A DNA stretch of 64,000 bases from Trueperella sp. (GCA_022783305.1 JALEWQ010000022.1:1-64000); one strand, 5' to 3'; counted from the stretch's first letter, positions 47,699 to 57,377 are shown. Numbers and translations are program-made. Notes: generated from the letters alone by a model not told the origin.

Positions 47699-48442
47699 AT
47701 GCTCGGGCCGTCATCGGCGTTCTGGCGCTTGAACGCATGGGATGGGAACGTCCTCGAGCGCGAGGAACGCCCCGGCCTTGGCCTGCTGCTCCTTGCCGGT
47801 GATGCCGGCCCGACGCTCATCGTCTACGGTGAGCCCGGGTCGGCGATACCGGCTTTGGTCGAGCTCGCCGGGCGCGGGGTCACGCCCGCCCACACGTTGA
47901 TCAACCGCGAGGTTTACGGCGCCCTCGACGAACCCCTGCGCGAGCACTTCGGCCCGAGCTGGGGACACGCCTGGGACTTCTTCTGGGCTGATCAGCCGCT
48001 CGCCCCGGTCGAGCACTGTGAGCGCGTCGAGTTCTGCGCCGCGGCGAGTGAGGAGATGGCCGAGGTACGCGGGGAGATCCGCGCCGCGCTACTCGCCTCC
48101 AACCCAATCTCTGACGCTGTGGGGGAGCTGGACCGGCTGGACTGGTTCTACCTGCGCGCCCCCGACGGCAACATCGCCACCGTCATGGGGGCAGAGAGAA
48201 CCGGGGGCGCGGTAGGCTTCCATGGCCTGGGTACCGTTCCCGACTATCGTGGCAACGGGTACGGGGGAGCGATGATGGTTGGCGCCGTGAACGCTGCCCT
48301 CGAGCGTGCCCAGTTTATCCGCTTTGGCGTGTGGGCCTGGAATGAGGGCGCGATGCGCCTTTACACTCGGCTTGGCATCACCCGCGACGGCGCGATTATT
48401 TCCGGCCGCGTCGAACCCTTCGAGGAGCTGAGAGGCACGTGA
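47699..48442 (+). CDS. GNAT-family N-acetyltransferase
   Basis: The 247-residue protein has a unique N-terminal half (residues 1-120, no motif seen) and a C-terminal GNAT fold, with the acetyl-CoA loop GLGTVPDYRGNGYGG (V-P-x-x-R-G-x-G-x-G) and the following AFGVWAW-type strand and YTRLGI end. The ATG comes directly after the aspS stop with no gap, and its own end overlaps the lipoprotein start (GTGA). The substrate is unknown. Confidence 0.85.
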   Translation: MLGPSSAFWRLNAWDGNVLEREERPGLGLLLLAGDAGPTLIVYGEPGSAIPALVELAGRGVTPAHTLINREVYGALDEPLREHFGPSWGHAWDFFWADQPLAPVEHCERVEFCAAASEEMAEVRGEIRAALLASNPISDAVGELDRLDWFYLRAPDGNIATVMGAERTGGAVGFHGLGTVPDYRGNGYGGAMMVGAVNAALERAQFIRFGVWAWNEGAMRLYTRLGITRDGAIISGRVEPFEELRGT

Positions 48443-49569
48443 GATCGCGCGCGTTTGGGTTGCTCCCCGGTATCGCCCTTGCGCTTGCCGGCTGCTCGGC
48501 GGGCGGCGCGCAGGTCGAATGGTCTATCCCGGTTGGCGGAATGTACGGAGTGCATTTCGCCGACCTGGGCGACGTCATTATCGTGCCCCGCGGGCAGGCC
48601 ATCGAGGGCTACGACACCGCCGGAAAGAAGCTGTGGAGCGTCACCCTCGCCGACGAGGCGCAATCCTGCGCGGCAGCGGGTTCGGGCGCGATGTGCGTGG
48701 CGGGAACCCAGATCTTCGTCGACCGCGACGGGCAGACCGTAGCCCGCTCCGACCTCGCCTTCGTCGGCCAGGCCGGGGACAGGGCCTACTATGCGCGCGG
48801 GGAGGAAGACGGCGTCGTCCTCATCGAGGAGAAGGCCGATACCCCGCTCGATCAGCTCGGCGCGAGCGCGCAGGTGCTCGCCCGCTACGAGGGGCGCACC
48901 GCCTACCTGCCGGACGGCACGAAGGTCGAGCGCGCAGGTACCACCTACCCCGAGCCGCTCCAGCGCCTCCTCGACGAGGGCGTGTTGACCGTCGATTCCC
49001 CATGGCTCAATCCCGCTGGGATCGCCTCGGTGGCCCAACCTCTCGCCGATGGTTTCGTCGTCGTGGAGGCCGGGCAGGCGGGGACCCGCACCGAGCCGAG
49101 CACGCTGACCCTGTTCGACCTGGCCGGAAATGAGACCGCGCGCTTCCAGGTCACCCCGGTGCTCTACATGAACGTCAGCCCAAGCTGGACGCGGGCCACG
49201 CTGGAGAAGATTGCCCAGGATGCACAGGCGCTCGAGGAAAGCAGAGCCTTTGTCTTCGACGACGCCCGAGTAGTCGGCTTCGAGCAGGTTCTCACCGATT
49301 CCGTGGCCCCCGGATACGCCAACGTGGAGGCGCTCAGAATCGAGGGGAAGACGCTCAGCTTCGACGCGATCCAACCCGAGACGCTACGCCTCGCCGCACT
49401 CGACTACCCGTACGTCTCGGTGGCCGGAACCGGTTCTCAGACCGTTGTGGCCACGTTCGACCTCACAACCGCGAAGCGCGTGGCCGAGGCCAGCTGCTGG
49501 CTGAGCGACGCCACCTACTGTGCGACGCCGACGGCACTGGAAAAAGTGAACCTCAGTGGACGATCTTGA
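48439..49569 (+). CDS. Lipoprotein with a probable beta-propeller domain
   Basis: The 376-residue protein begins with a signal peptide ending in the lipobox LALAGC, so it should be lipid-anchored outside the membrane. The rest is rich in short beta-strand repeats that recall PQQ/WD-like propellers (GYDTAGKKLWSVTL, IFVDRDGQTVARSDL, LFDLAGNETARF). GTG at 48439 overlaps the GNAT stop. Two Cys near the end (CWLSDATYC) may form a disulfide. Its last 17 bases overlap the opposing MMPL gene. Function unknown. Confidence 0.75.
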   Translation: MRSRAFGLLPGIALALAGCSAGGAQVEWSIPVGGMYGVHFADLGDVIIVPRGQAIEGYDTAGKKLWSVTLADEAQSCAAAGSGAMCVAGTQIFVDRDGQTVARSDLAFVGQAGDRAYYARGEEDGVVLIEEKADTPLDQLGASAQVLARYEGRTAYLPDGTKVERAGTTYPEPLQRLLDEGVLTVDSPWLNPAGIASVAQPLADGFVVVEAGQAGTRTEPSTLTLFDLAGNETARFQVTPVLYMNVSPSWTRATLEKIAQDAQALEESRAFVFDDARVVGFEQVLTDSVAPGYANVEALRIEGKTLSFDAIQPETLRLAALDYPYVSVAGTGSQTVVATFDLTTAKRVAEASCWLSDATYCATPTALEKVNLSGRS

Positions 49570-52042
49570 ACTTTTCGTAGACCTTCTTCAGCGGGCGGGG
49601 CGCCCACCAGTTCCACTTTCCCAATAGCGTCATCGTGGCTGGCACGAGCAGCATGCGCACGAGTGAAGCGTCGATGATGACGATCATGGCCAGCGCCACG
49701 CCCACCTGCTTGATTGCCAACATGTCGCCGAAGATGAAGCCCACGAACACCGCCACGATGATGGCTGCCGCCGAGGTGATGATGCGCCCTGAGCGCTGCA
49801 GGCCCATCTCGACCGCGGTGTCGTTATCATGGCCCGCGTCCCAGTATTCCTTGATGCGCGCGATGAGGAAGACCTCGTAATCCATCGCCAGCCCGAGTCC
49901 GAAGGCGACCGAGGCGGCGACGACGAAGGTCTCCAAGCCCACCGACTGCGGAAGGCCGAGCAGGCCGTGTTCGAAGACGAATACGGTTGCGCCCATGCCG
50001 GCGATGAGCGACAAAGAGTTGACAATGAGCGCCTTGATCGGTGCGATCACCGAGCCGGTCATGAGGAAGAGCAAAACGAGCACAGCGATCGCCACCATCG
50101 CCACGGCGATCGGTGCTCCGTCCTTGATCGAGTTCGTGAAGTCCAGCTGCAGTGCGGCCGCCCCGCCGACGTAGGTGTCGTAGCCGGCGTCGTAGGAGCG
50201 CAGATCCTTGACCGCGGCGGTGACCTCCGGGCCGACCTGGTCGGCGGCGTCGATGTGGAGCTTGATGAGGGTTTCGCCGTCGCCGATCTCCTCGGCGGGT
50301 AGGACCCAGTCCACCCCGTCGAGCTGCTCGATGTGGCTGACGAGGTCGGCGGTGTCGGTGGGATTCGTGTCCGCAATGACGGTGACCGACGGCGTGGCGA
50401 GGATCTGATAGTCCTGCATGCCCTCATAGGCGCGCGCCGCGCTGGTGTGGTCAGGGATGTACTCCATGAAGTTCGAGCGCATCGTCAGGTCGCGGATGGG
50501 CATCGCCATGAGGATGAGCGCCGCGGTGATGGTGATGAGGATCGGCCAGGGGCGGCGGTGAACCCAGCCGGCCAGGCGCGAGAATGCGCCCTCGTCGGAG
50601 GCCGTGTCCCCAACCTTCTTCACGATCGTACGGAAAACGGGCACGCGTGTGAGCCAGGACGGGCGGACGAGCCGGCCTCCGAGGAGCGTGATCATGGCCG
50701 GGACCATGAGGACCGCGGTGGAGACCGCGAGGACCGTGACGATGATGCCGCCGATGGCGATCATCTTCAGCATCGGCGCCTCCATGAAGGCCAGGCCGGA
50801 GATGGCGAAGGCGATGGTCAAGGCTGAGAAGGAGACCGTGCGGCCCGCGGTGGCCACGGTGGCGGCCACCGCGTTGGCGACGATGTCCGACACGTCCTGC
50901 GGTAACGCATTCGGATCCAGCCCGCGCCTGTCCAGCTGCTCGGCCACCTCCTCGCGGTAGCGCGAGACGATGAGCAAACCGTAGTCGATGGAAAGGGCCA
51001 TGCCGATGACGGAGATGATATTGAGCACGAAGGAATCGACGTTCGTCACGTGGGTCAGACCCCACAGCGCGCCCATGCCGATCGCGATGGAAGTCAGCGC
51101 CCCGATGAGCGGCATGCCTGCGGCGAGCAGGCTGCCGAAGACGATGACGAGGAGGAATAGGGCGATCGGCAGGCCTACGGCCTCGCCGGTGATGAGATCG
51201 GATTTGACCACGTCCATAATCGCGTTTTCAAACACGACGCTGGAGCTGACGTCGGCATGCGCATCGGGGTTGACCGCTTGGATCGCCTTTTCGAAGGTGG
51301 CGGTGGCGGCCAGGACATCGTCGGTGGGAGATGCGCCCGCCTCTGCCTCGACGCTGACGATGAAGCCGTCATCCTTGCGCAGATTGTTGGCGGGATTGGT
51401 CTGCTTGGCCGCCTCTTGCGCGGCGGCCTTACGGGCTTCTTCCTCGATGTTGGCCGTGGCGGCTTGCCGGGCCTGGTCCTCAACCTGGGCGGTGGCCTGC
51501 TGGCGCGCCTGGGCGGTCACCTCGTCGGTGGGCGCACCCGGGTACTGGGCGGAGAATTGAGCCACGGCGGCGGCGACGGCCTGCTGGATCTGCGGCTCGG
51601 CCTGGGCGACGGCCTGGCTAACGGCGCCCTCGATCGTGTCGCGGTTCTGCTCGAGGGCCTGGGCGACGGCGTCGTCGGTGGCTTGCTGGACGCCTTCGCT
51701 GAACTGCTTGTCCACCGCGAGGGGGTCGACCACCTTCGTGACCCCGGGGATGGCATTGAGCTGGTCTCGCAAGTCGGTGACCTGGGATGAGACCTCGGCG
51801 TCGCTCACTGCCTGGACGACGATGACGGCGGAGTCCGGGGCGGTGTCCGCGTTCGTCTTATGGATGACGACGTCCGACTCGGTGCCCGGCACCATCGATT
51901 CCGAGGACTGCATGCGCTCGAAGAGGTTGCCCTGGCCGAACCCCCACAGTGCCGAGGTGGCACCAAGGGCGAGGAGAAGAACCCACACGAGGACGAAGAG
52001 CCTTGGTCTGCGCGCGATGGCATGGCCGATCCGATCAAACAT
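49553..52042 (-). CDS. MMPL/RND-family membrane transporter
   Basis: The 829-residue protein has the MMPL layout: a first helix (15-34), a large extracytoplasmic domain, five helices including SVIGMALSIDYGLLIVSRYREE (near 340-365), a second loop domain, and five more helices with SVAFGLGLAMDYEVFLIARIKE. The paired Asp-Tyr motifs are those used for proton relay. The first periplasmic domain holds an Ala/Gln-rich coiled-coil insertion (residues about 113-215). Members export lipids, drugs or envelope components. It is divergent from rarA. Confidence 0.9.
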   Translation of the reverse strand: MFDRIGHAIARRPRLFVLVWVLLLALGATSALWGFGQGNLFERMQSSESMVPGTESDVVIHKTNADTAPDSAVIVVQAVSDAEVSSQVTDLRDQLNAIPGVTKVVDPLAVDKQFSEGVQQATDDAVAQALEQNRDTIEGAVSQAVAQAEPQIQQAVAAAVAQFSAQYPGAPTDEVTAQARQQATAQVEDQARQAATANIEEEARKAAAQEAAKQTNPANNLRKDDGFIVSVEAEAGASPTDDVLAATATFEKAIQAVNPDAHADVSSSVVFENAIMDVVKSDLITGEAVGLPIALFLLVIVFGSLLAAGMPLIGALTSIAIGMGALWGLTHVTNVDSFVLNIISVIGMALSIDYGLLIVSRYREEVAEQLDRRGLDPNALPQDVSDIVANAVAATVATAGRTVSFSALTIAFAISGLAFMEAPMLKMIAIGGIIVTVLAVSTAVLMVPAMITLLGGRLVRPSWLTRVPVFRTIVKKVGDTASDEGAFSRLAGWVHRRPWPILITITAALILMAMPIRDLTMRSNFMEYIPDHTSAARAYEGMQDYQILATPSVTVIADTNPTDTADLVSHIEQLDGVDWVLPAEEIGDGETLIKLHIDAADQVGPEVTAAVKDLRSYDAGYDTYVGGAAALQLDFTNSIKDGAPIAVAMVAIAVLVLLFLMTGSVIAPIKALIVNSLSLIAGMGATVFVFEHGLLGLPQSVGLETFVVAASVAFGLGLAMDYEVFLIARIKEYWDAGHDNDTAVEMGLQRSGRIITSAAAIIVAVFVGFIFGDMLAIKQVGVALAMIVIIDASLVRMLLVPATMTLLGKWNWWAPRPLKKVYEKFKIVH

Positions 52043-52111
52043 GACGTCACCTTTCCTATATCTCCATTATGCCAATCTTGGCCGCTAGGGGGCACCCGAG
52101 TTTGCAAGGCT

Positions 52112-52144
52112 CCCTCGGCTGCGGCTCAGTGTCGTAGCCGAGGG
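52112..52144. promoter_or_regulatory. 9 bp inverted repeat over the rarA promoter
   Basis: Arms CCCTCGGCT (52112-52120) and AGCCGAGGG (52136-52144) are a perfect inverted repeat with a 15-base centre. The right arm ends 1 base before the rarA -10, and the centre covers the -35 position. It is placed to act as an operator for rarA, and possibly for the divergent MMPL gene. Confidence 0.5.
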
Positions 52145-52145
52145 A

Positions 52146-52160
52146 TATGCTGGGGGCATG
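52146..52160 (+). promoter_or_regulatory. Leaderless promoter of rarA (TATGCT)
   Basis: TATGCT (52146-52151) is followed by GGGGGC and then ATG at 52158: the same six-base spacing as seen at rel. Confidence 0.55.
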
Positions 52161-53492
52161 GATCTCTTTGACGCCCAATCGATGAGCGAGGACGGCACGC
52201 CCGCGGATACGTTGGCGCCCCTCGCGGTTCGCATGCGCCCGCGCAACATCGATGAGGTCGTGGGCCAGAGCCACCTGCTCGGGCCGGGGCAGCCGCTGCG
52301 CCGCCTCATCGAGCCTCATCGCGGGGGAGCGCCCGCCTCGGTGTTCCTCTGGGGTCCGCCCGGGATTGGCAAGACCACCCTGGCCTACCTCGTGGCCCGT
52401 CAGGGCAACCGCCGCTTCGTGGAGATCTCCGCCGTCTCGGCGGGTGTCAAGGAGCTGCGGGCCGTCATCGCCGAGGCGCGCGACCACCTCGTCACCGACG
52501 GCACCGACACCGTCCTCTTCGTTGATGAGGTGCACCGGTTCTCTAAGACACAGCAGGATGCGCTGCTGCCGGCGGTGGAAAACGGTTGGGTGATCCTCAT
52601 CGGCGCGACGACCGAGAACCCCTCCTTTTCCGTCATCTCGCCGCTGCTATCGCGTTCCCTCCTTCTGACCCTGCACCCGCTTTCTGACTCTGATATCGAA
52701 ATCCTTGTGCGACGGGCGCTTGCCGACGATCGCGGCTATGGCGGCAAGGTGAAGGCCGACGACGAGGCGGTGGCAGAGATCGTCCGTCTCGCCGGCAACG
52801 ACGGGCGCCGGTCGCTGACGATTCTCGAGGCCGCCGTCGTGGGCGACCACCTCACGCTTGCCGACGTCGAGGCGGCGGTGGACGTCTACGCCGTGCGTTA
52901 CGATCGCGACGGCGACCAGCACTACGACGTCATCTCCGCCTTCATTAAGTCGATCCGGGGCTCTGACGTGGACGCCGCAATTCACTACCTGGCGCGGATG
53001 CTTGAGGCGGGGGAGGACCCGCGTTTCGTGGCCAGGCGACTCATGATCTCGGCGGCGGAGGATATCGGCATGGCCGACCCGTCGGCGCTGCAGACGGCCA
53101 CGGCGGCCGCGCAATCGGTGGCGCTGGTGGGCATGCCGGAGGCCCGGATCATCCTCGCCGAGGCCGTGGTGCACCTGGCTACCGCGCCGAAGTCCAATCG
53201 AGCCTACCTGGCGATCAACAAGGCTATCTCCGATGTGCGGGCGGGCAAGATCGGAGCCGTGCCCGTCCACCTGCGCGACCAGTCGGTGAAGTCATCCCGG
53301 CTGGCAGCTGACTCGACGGGCCGCAATGTGCCCTACCAGTATCCGCATGACGACCCGGACGGCGTCGTCGCCCAGCAGTACCTGCCCGACGAGCTGGTGG
53401 GGACCACCTACTACGAGCCACTCAACCGCGGTTACGAGGCCAATATCACGTCTCGGTTGGAACGGATCAAGGCGATTTTGCGCGGACAGTAG
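52158..53492 (+). CDS. rarA: Replication-associated recombination protein A
   Basis: RarA/MgsA is an AAA+ ATPase related to clamp loaders that acts at stalled replication forks. The 444 residues include [16 protein letters not shown], Walker [10 protein letters not shown], Walker [15 protein letters not shown], sensor 1 [19 protein letters not shown], and a C-terminal tetramerisation domain with [19 protein letters not shown] at 52158 is leaderless by promoter spacing. It is followed by the rpsD leader. Confidence 0.96.
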   Translation: MDLFDAQSMSEDGTPADTLAPLAVRMRPRNIDEVVGQSHLLGPGQPLRRLIEPHRGGAPASVFLWGPPGIGKTTLAYLVARQGNRRFVEISAVSAGVKELRAVIAEARDHLVTDGTDTVLFVDEVHRFSKTQQDALLPAVENGWVILIGATTENPSFSVISPLLSRSLLLTLHPLSDSDIEILVRRALADDRGYGGKVKADDEAVAEIVRLAGNDGRRSLTILEAAVVGDHLTLADVEAAVDVYAVRYDRDGDQHYDVISAFIKSIRGSDVDAAIHYLARMLEAGEDPRFVARRLMISAAEDIGMADPSALQTATAAAQSVALVGMPEARIILAEAVVHLATAPKSNRAYLAINKAISDVRAGKIGAVPVHLRDQSVKSSRLAADSTGRNVPYQYPHDDPDGVVAQQYLPDELVGTTYYEPLNRGYEANITSRLERIKAILRGQ

Positions 53493-53506
53493 TGCTACTA
53501 TGTCAC

Positions 53507-53576
53507 GGTTGCCTCATCGAGGCGACACTCCCGTGCGGAGTTCATCCTGGGACCTTAGCCGCTAGTTGTTGGTCCC
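53507..53576 (+). promoter_or_regulatory. Structured leader of rpsD (three successive hairpins)
   Basis: Three stems follow a TACTAT -10-like hexamer (53496-53501): an 8 bp stem (53508-53515 with 53519-53526), a 5 bp ACTCC/GGAGT stem (53527-53531 with 53537-53541) and GGGACC/GGTCCC (53549-53554 with 53571-53576). The ribosome-binding site AGGAGA follows near 53602. Autogenous control by S4 is plausible by analogy with other S4 leaders; no known Rfam shape was recognised. Confidence 0.5.
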
Positions 53577-53612
53577 GTGCATTGCACGCCATGAGTCGAC
53601 AGGAGAGTTGTT

Positions 53613-54233
53613 ATGGCTGGAAACCGTTCACGTAAGTCGGTGCGCGAATCGCGCGCCCTCGGCATTGCCCTGACCCCGAAGGCGGAGCGCCTTATGCAGC
53701 GCCGCCCCTACCGCCCCGGAGAGCACGGACGCGGCCGGGTGAAGGAATCCGACTACTCGATCCGTCTGAAGGAGAAGCAGCGCCTGCGCGCCCAGTACGG
53801 CATCCGCGAGGCTCAGCTTCGCAAGACCTGGGACGAGGCCCGCCGCATGGAGGGCATGGCCGGTGAGAACCTGGTCGAGCTCCTCGAGATGCGTCTCGAC
53901 GCCCTCGTGCTTCGCTCCGGCTTCGCCCGCACGATCGCCCAGGCCCGTCAGGTCGTTGTCCACCGCCACGTCCTCGTTGACGGCAAGCTCGTGGATCGCC
54001 CGTCCTTCCGCGTCAAGCCCGGCCAGGTCATCCAGATCAAGCCGCGCTCGCAGGCCTCCCCGCAGTTCATGGTGGCGGCCCAGGGCCAGCACGCCGACGT
54101 TCTGCCCTCCGTTCCCGAGTACCTCAGCGTTGACCTGACCAAGCTCCGCGCCGAGCTGGTTCGCCGTCCGAAGCGTGCCGAAGTTCCGGTCACGTGTGAC
54201 GTGCAGATGGTCGTCGAGCACTACTCGCGATAG
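53613..54233 (+). CDS. rpsD: 30S ribosomal protein S4
   Basis: The 206-residue primary 16S rRNA-binding protein that starts 30S assembly. It lacks the N-terminal zinc-binding cysteines, so it is the C-minus (zinc-free) form. The S4 RNA-binding domain is at about 95-160 (MRLDALVLRSGFARTIAQAR and HVLVDGKLVDRPS). ATG at 53613 follows AGGAGA. A stand-alone rpsD, outside the alpha operon, is usual in actinobacteria. A structured leader precedes it and a 15 bp hairpin follows. Confidence 0.97.
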   Translation: MAGNRSRKSVRESRALGIALTPKAERLMQRRPYRPGEHGRGRVKESDYSIRLKEKQRLRAQYGIREAQLRKTWDEARRMEGMAGENLVELLEMRLDALVLRSGFARTIAQARQVVVHRHVLVDGKLVDRPSFRVKPGQVIQIKPRSQASPQFMVAAQGQHADVLPSVPEYLSVDLTKLRAELVRRPKRAEVPVTCDVQMVVEHYSR

Positions 54234-54241
54234 AACATCCG

Positions 54242-54279
54242 GACAACGCGCCGCGGCAAGCCGTGGCGCGTTGTCATTT
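54242..54279 (+). terminator. Terminator-like hairpin after rpsD
   Basis: A 15 bp stem (54242-54256 with 54261-54275, one G-U pair) with loop CAAG is followed by ATTT. It starts 9 bases after the rpsD stop and directly precedes the -10 of the DUF948 gene. Confidence 0.7.
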
Positions 54280-54296
54280 CCGGTTAAGCTATCCCT

Positions 54297-54656
54297 ATGG
54301 CAGACATTTCTCTTGGACAGATCGCCGGGCTACTGGCCGCCCTCGGCTTCCTCGTACTCGTCTATTTCTCGATCAGGCCGCTACGCAAGCTGTGTTACGT
54401 GCTCGACCGCCTGACCGAATCCCTGCGGGAGCTGACCGAGCACACGCTACCCGCTATCGACGAGGCGGCCCAGACAGTGGCCGGGGCGAACCTGCAGGTC
54501 CAGAAGCTTGACGCGATCACCGAGGCGGCCGCCCGCACGAGCGAGGACATCTCGGCCATGACTACCTTGGTTACCTCCACTGTTGGCGCGCCCTTCCTCG
54601 CCGCGCGCAAGGGTGCCGAGAAGGTGCGCGACGCCTTCGGCACCAAGAAGCCCTAA
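54297..54656 (+). CDS. DUF948 family membrane-anchored protein
   Basis: The 119-residue protein has one N-terminal membrane helix (residues 7-26) and a long amphipathic helix or coiled coil (LTESLRELTEHTLPAIDEAAQTVA), the DUF948 layout. Function unknown. The ATG at 54297 has TAAGCT ending six bases upstream and no Shine-Dalgarno, so it is probably leaderless. DUF948 just ahead of alaS, ruvX and mltG is a conserved actinobacterial block. Confidence 0.85.
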   Translation: MADISLGQIAGLLAALGFLVLVYFSIRPLRKLCYVLDRLTESLRELTEHTLPAIDEAAQTVAGANLQVQKLDAITEAAARTSEDISAMTTLVTSTVGAPFLAARKGAEKVRDAFGTKKP

Positions 54657-54707
54657 GTCATTTTTCTCGGCGCCTACGATGGTTGGGCGCTTTAAGATGG
54701 GAGTTCA

Positions 54708-57374
54708 ATGCGTACCTCTGAGATTCGTCGCCGCTGGCTCGATTACTTCGCCAAGCACGACCACGAGATTGCCGAGTCTGTTCCGCTCGTGTCCCCGGAT
54801 CCCTCTATCCTTTTCACGATTGCTGGCATGGTGCCCTTCATTCCGTACATCGTCGGCACGGAGGAGGCTCCGTTCCCGCGCGTGGCCTCGGTCCAAAAGT
54901 GCATCCGCACGAACGATATCGATAACGTGGGGCGCACCACCCGTCACGGCACGTTCTTCCAGATGTGCGGCAACTTCTCCTTCGGCGACTACTTTAAGGA
55001 AGGCGCGATCGACCTCGCCTTCGGCTTGCTGACCACCTCGGTGGACGAGGGTGGCTACGGCCTGGAGAAGGATCGCTTGTGGGTGACGATCTGGGAAGAG
55101 GACGAGGTCTCCTATCGCCACCTGACGGAGGTGGTGGGCCTCGATCCGAAGCACGTGGTGAGGCTCCCGCGCGAGGAGATCTTCTGGTCCACGGGCCAGC
55201 CGGGTCCCGCCGGTGGCTGCGCCGAGATCCATTACGACCGCGGCCCCGACTTCGGGCCGGAGGCCGTGGGCGGAAACGTAGACCCGGGCGGGGATCGCTA
55301 CCTGGAGATCTGGAATCTCGTCTTCGACGAGTTCATGCGTGGGGAGGGCACGGGTAACGATTACCCGCTACTTGGCAAGCTCGACAAGACCGCCATCGAT
55401 ACGGGCGCGGGCCTGGAGCGCATCGCCTACCTGCTTCAGGGCAAGAAGAACATGTACGAGATCGACGAGGTCTACCCCGTCATCGCCGCCACCGAAGAGC
55501 TGACGGGTAAGAAGTACGGCGCGGACGAAGAAGACGACGTGCGCATGCGCATCGTCGCCGACCACGTCCGTTCGGCGCTCATGCTCATCGGCGACGGCGT
55601 GCGCCCCGGCAACGACGGGCGCGGCTACGTGCTTCGCCGCCTCATCCGCCGCGCGGTCCGCTCGGTGCGATTGCTTGGCTACGAGGAGATGGCTCTTCCG
55701 ACGCTGCTACCGGCGTCGATGAACGTGATGAAGGAGTCCTACCCAGAGTTGGAGACGGACTTCGGTCGGATATCCCGGATCGCCTACGGCGAGGAGGAGG
55801 CCTTCCGCCGCACGCTAGAGTCCGGCACCCAGATCTTCAACGACGCGGTGCGCCAGGCGAAGGCTGAGAAGAAGGAGCTGCCCGGCCAGACTGCCTTCAC
55901 CCTCCACGACACCTACGGCTTCCCGATCGACCTCACGCTCGAAATGGCACACGAAGCCGGCGTTGAGGTCAACGAGGAGGGCTTCCGCACCCTCATGCAG
56001 GAGCAGAAGGACCGCGCCCGCGCCGATGCGTTGGCGAAGAAGACGGGCCACGTGGACGCCTCCGTGTATCACAAGATTGAGGAGCGCTCCGGGGGAGCGA
56101 CGCGTTTCCTCGGCTACACCGACTACTCCGCCGACGGCAAGGTGGTCGCCATCTTGCGTGATGGCCAGCCCGTGCCGTTCGCGGAGGCGCCGGCGCAGGT
56201 CGACGTCGTGCTCGACCAGACCCCGTTCTGGGCCGAGCAGGGTGGCCAGCTTGCCGACCACGGAACGATTACGGTTGCGGGCGGCGGCCTTCTCGAGGTG
56301 GGCGACGTGCAGATGCCGATCAAGGGCCTTTTCGTGCACCGCGCCACGCTGACCGAGGGTTCGGTCGCGCTTGACGACGCCGTCTACTCCCAGATCGACG
56401 CGGATCGGCGCGAGCAGATTGCCCGCGCTCACACCTCGACCCACATGGTTCACGAGGTGCTCCACGAGGTGCTCGGCCCGGAGGCCACCCAGGCGGGCTC
56501 GGAGAATGCGCCCTCGCGCATGCGTTTCGACTTCCGCCACGGCTCCCAGGTCTCGGCGGCCGACCTATCGGCGATCGAGGCCGAGGTCAACCGCAAGCTG
56601 CAGGAGAACCTGGCGGTCACCGATCAGATCATGGGCCTGGAGGAAGCCAAGGCGCTTGGAGCGATGGCCCTCTTCGGCGAGAAGTATGGCAAGGAGGTCC
56701 GCGTCGTCTCGATCGGCGGGGACTGGTCGCGCGAGCTGTGCGCCGGCACCCACGTGGGCGACACGGGCGAAATCGGCCTCGTGTCCATCCTGGGCGAGTC
56801 CTCTATCGGCTCGGGCGTGCGTCGCGTGGAGGCGCTCGTCGGCCGCGGAGCCTACGCCGAGGGTGCGAAGGAGCGCGCGCTCGTCTCCCAGCTTTCGACA
56901 ATGACCCACGTGCGTCCCGAGGAGCTGCCCGAGCATATCGAGTCGCTCATTGCCAAGTTGCGCAAGGCCGAGAAGGATCTTGATACGCTTCGCACCGAGA
57001 AGCTGACGGCCAGCATGTCCGAGCTCATCGAGCGACGCCGCCAGGCACATGGCATCACCGCCGTCATCCACGACTTCGGCACCGACGCCGACCCGAACCA
57101 GGTGCGTCAGCTGGCCGCCCAGATCCGCGAGCGGCTCGGCGAGGCGCCGGCCGTCGTCGCGCTGACCGCCGTGTCCAAGGGCCGACCCTCGGTCGTCATC
57201 GCCACGAACGAGGCAGCCCGCGAGCATGGCATCAAGGCCGGTAAGCTCGTCTCGGTCGCCGCGAAGATCCTCGGCGGAGGAGGCGGCGGCAAGGACGACA
57301 TGGCGCAGGGCGGCGGCCAGGATCCAGCGAAGATCAAGGAAGCGCTCGAGGCCATCTTCGCTCAGATCGGCTAG
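54708..57374 (+). CDS. alaS: Alanine--tRNA ligase
   Basis: The 888-residue class II synthetase has a catalytic domain with MRTSEIRRRWLDYFAKHDH and the RTNDIDNVGRTTRHGTFFQM motif 2 region, an editing domain with the metal motif HTSTHMVHEVLHE and CAGTHVGDTGEIG, and a C-terminal DHHA1/C-Ala domain with a Gly-rich region (KILGGGGGGKDDMAQGGGQD). ATG at 54708 has GGGAG 4 bases upstream. ruvX follows after 3 bases. Confidence 0.97.
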   Translation: MRTSEIRRRWLDYFAKHDHEIAESVPLVSPDPSILFTIAGMVPFIPYIVGTEEAPFPRVASVQKCIRTNDIDNVGRTTRHGTFFQMCGNFSFGDYFKEGAIDLAFGLLTTSVDEGGYGLEKDRLWVTIWEEDEVSYRHLTEVVGLDPKHVVRLPREEIFWSTGQPGPAGGCAEIHYDRGPDFGPEAVGGNVDPGGDRYLEIWNLVFDEFMRGEGTGNDYPLLGKLDKTAIDTGAGLERIAYLLQGKKNMYEIDEVYPVIAATEELTGKKYGADEEDDVRMRIVADHVRSALMLIGDGVRPGNDGRGYVLRRLIRRAVRSVRLLGYEEMALPTLLPASMNVMKESYPELETDFGRISRIAYGEEEAFRRTLESGTQIFNDAVRQAKAEKKELPGQTAFTLHDTYGFPIDLTLEMAHEAGVEVNEEGFRTLMQEQKDRARADALAKKTGHVDASVYHKIEERSGGATRFLGYTDYSADGKVVAILRDGQPVPFAEAPAQVDVVLDQTPFWAEQGGQLADHGTITVAGGGLLEVGDVQMPIKGLFVHRATLTEGSVALDDAVYSQIDADRREQIARAHTSTHMVHEVLHEVLGPEATQAGSENAPSRMRFDFRHGSQVSAADLSAIEAEVNRKLQENLAVTDQIMGLEEAKALGAMALFGEKYGKEVRVVSIGGDWSRELCAGTHVGDTGEIGLVSILGESSIGSGVRRVEALVGRGAYAEGAKERALVSQLSTMTHVRPEELPEHIESLIAKLRKAEKDLDTLRTEKLTASMSELIERRRQAHGITAVIHDFGTDADPNQVRQLAAQIRERLGEAPAVVALTAVSKGRPSVVIATNEAAREHGIKAGKLVSVAAKILGGGGGGKDDMAQGGGQDPAKIKEALEAIFAQIG

Positions 57375-57377
57375 GCC

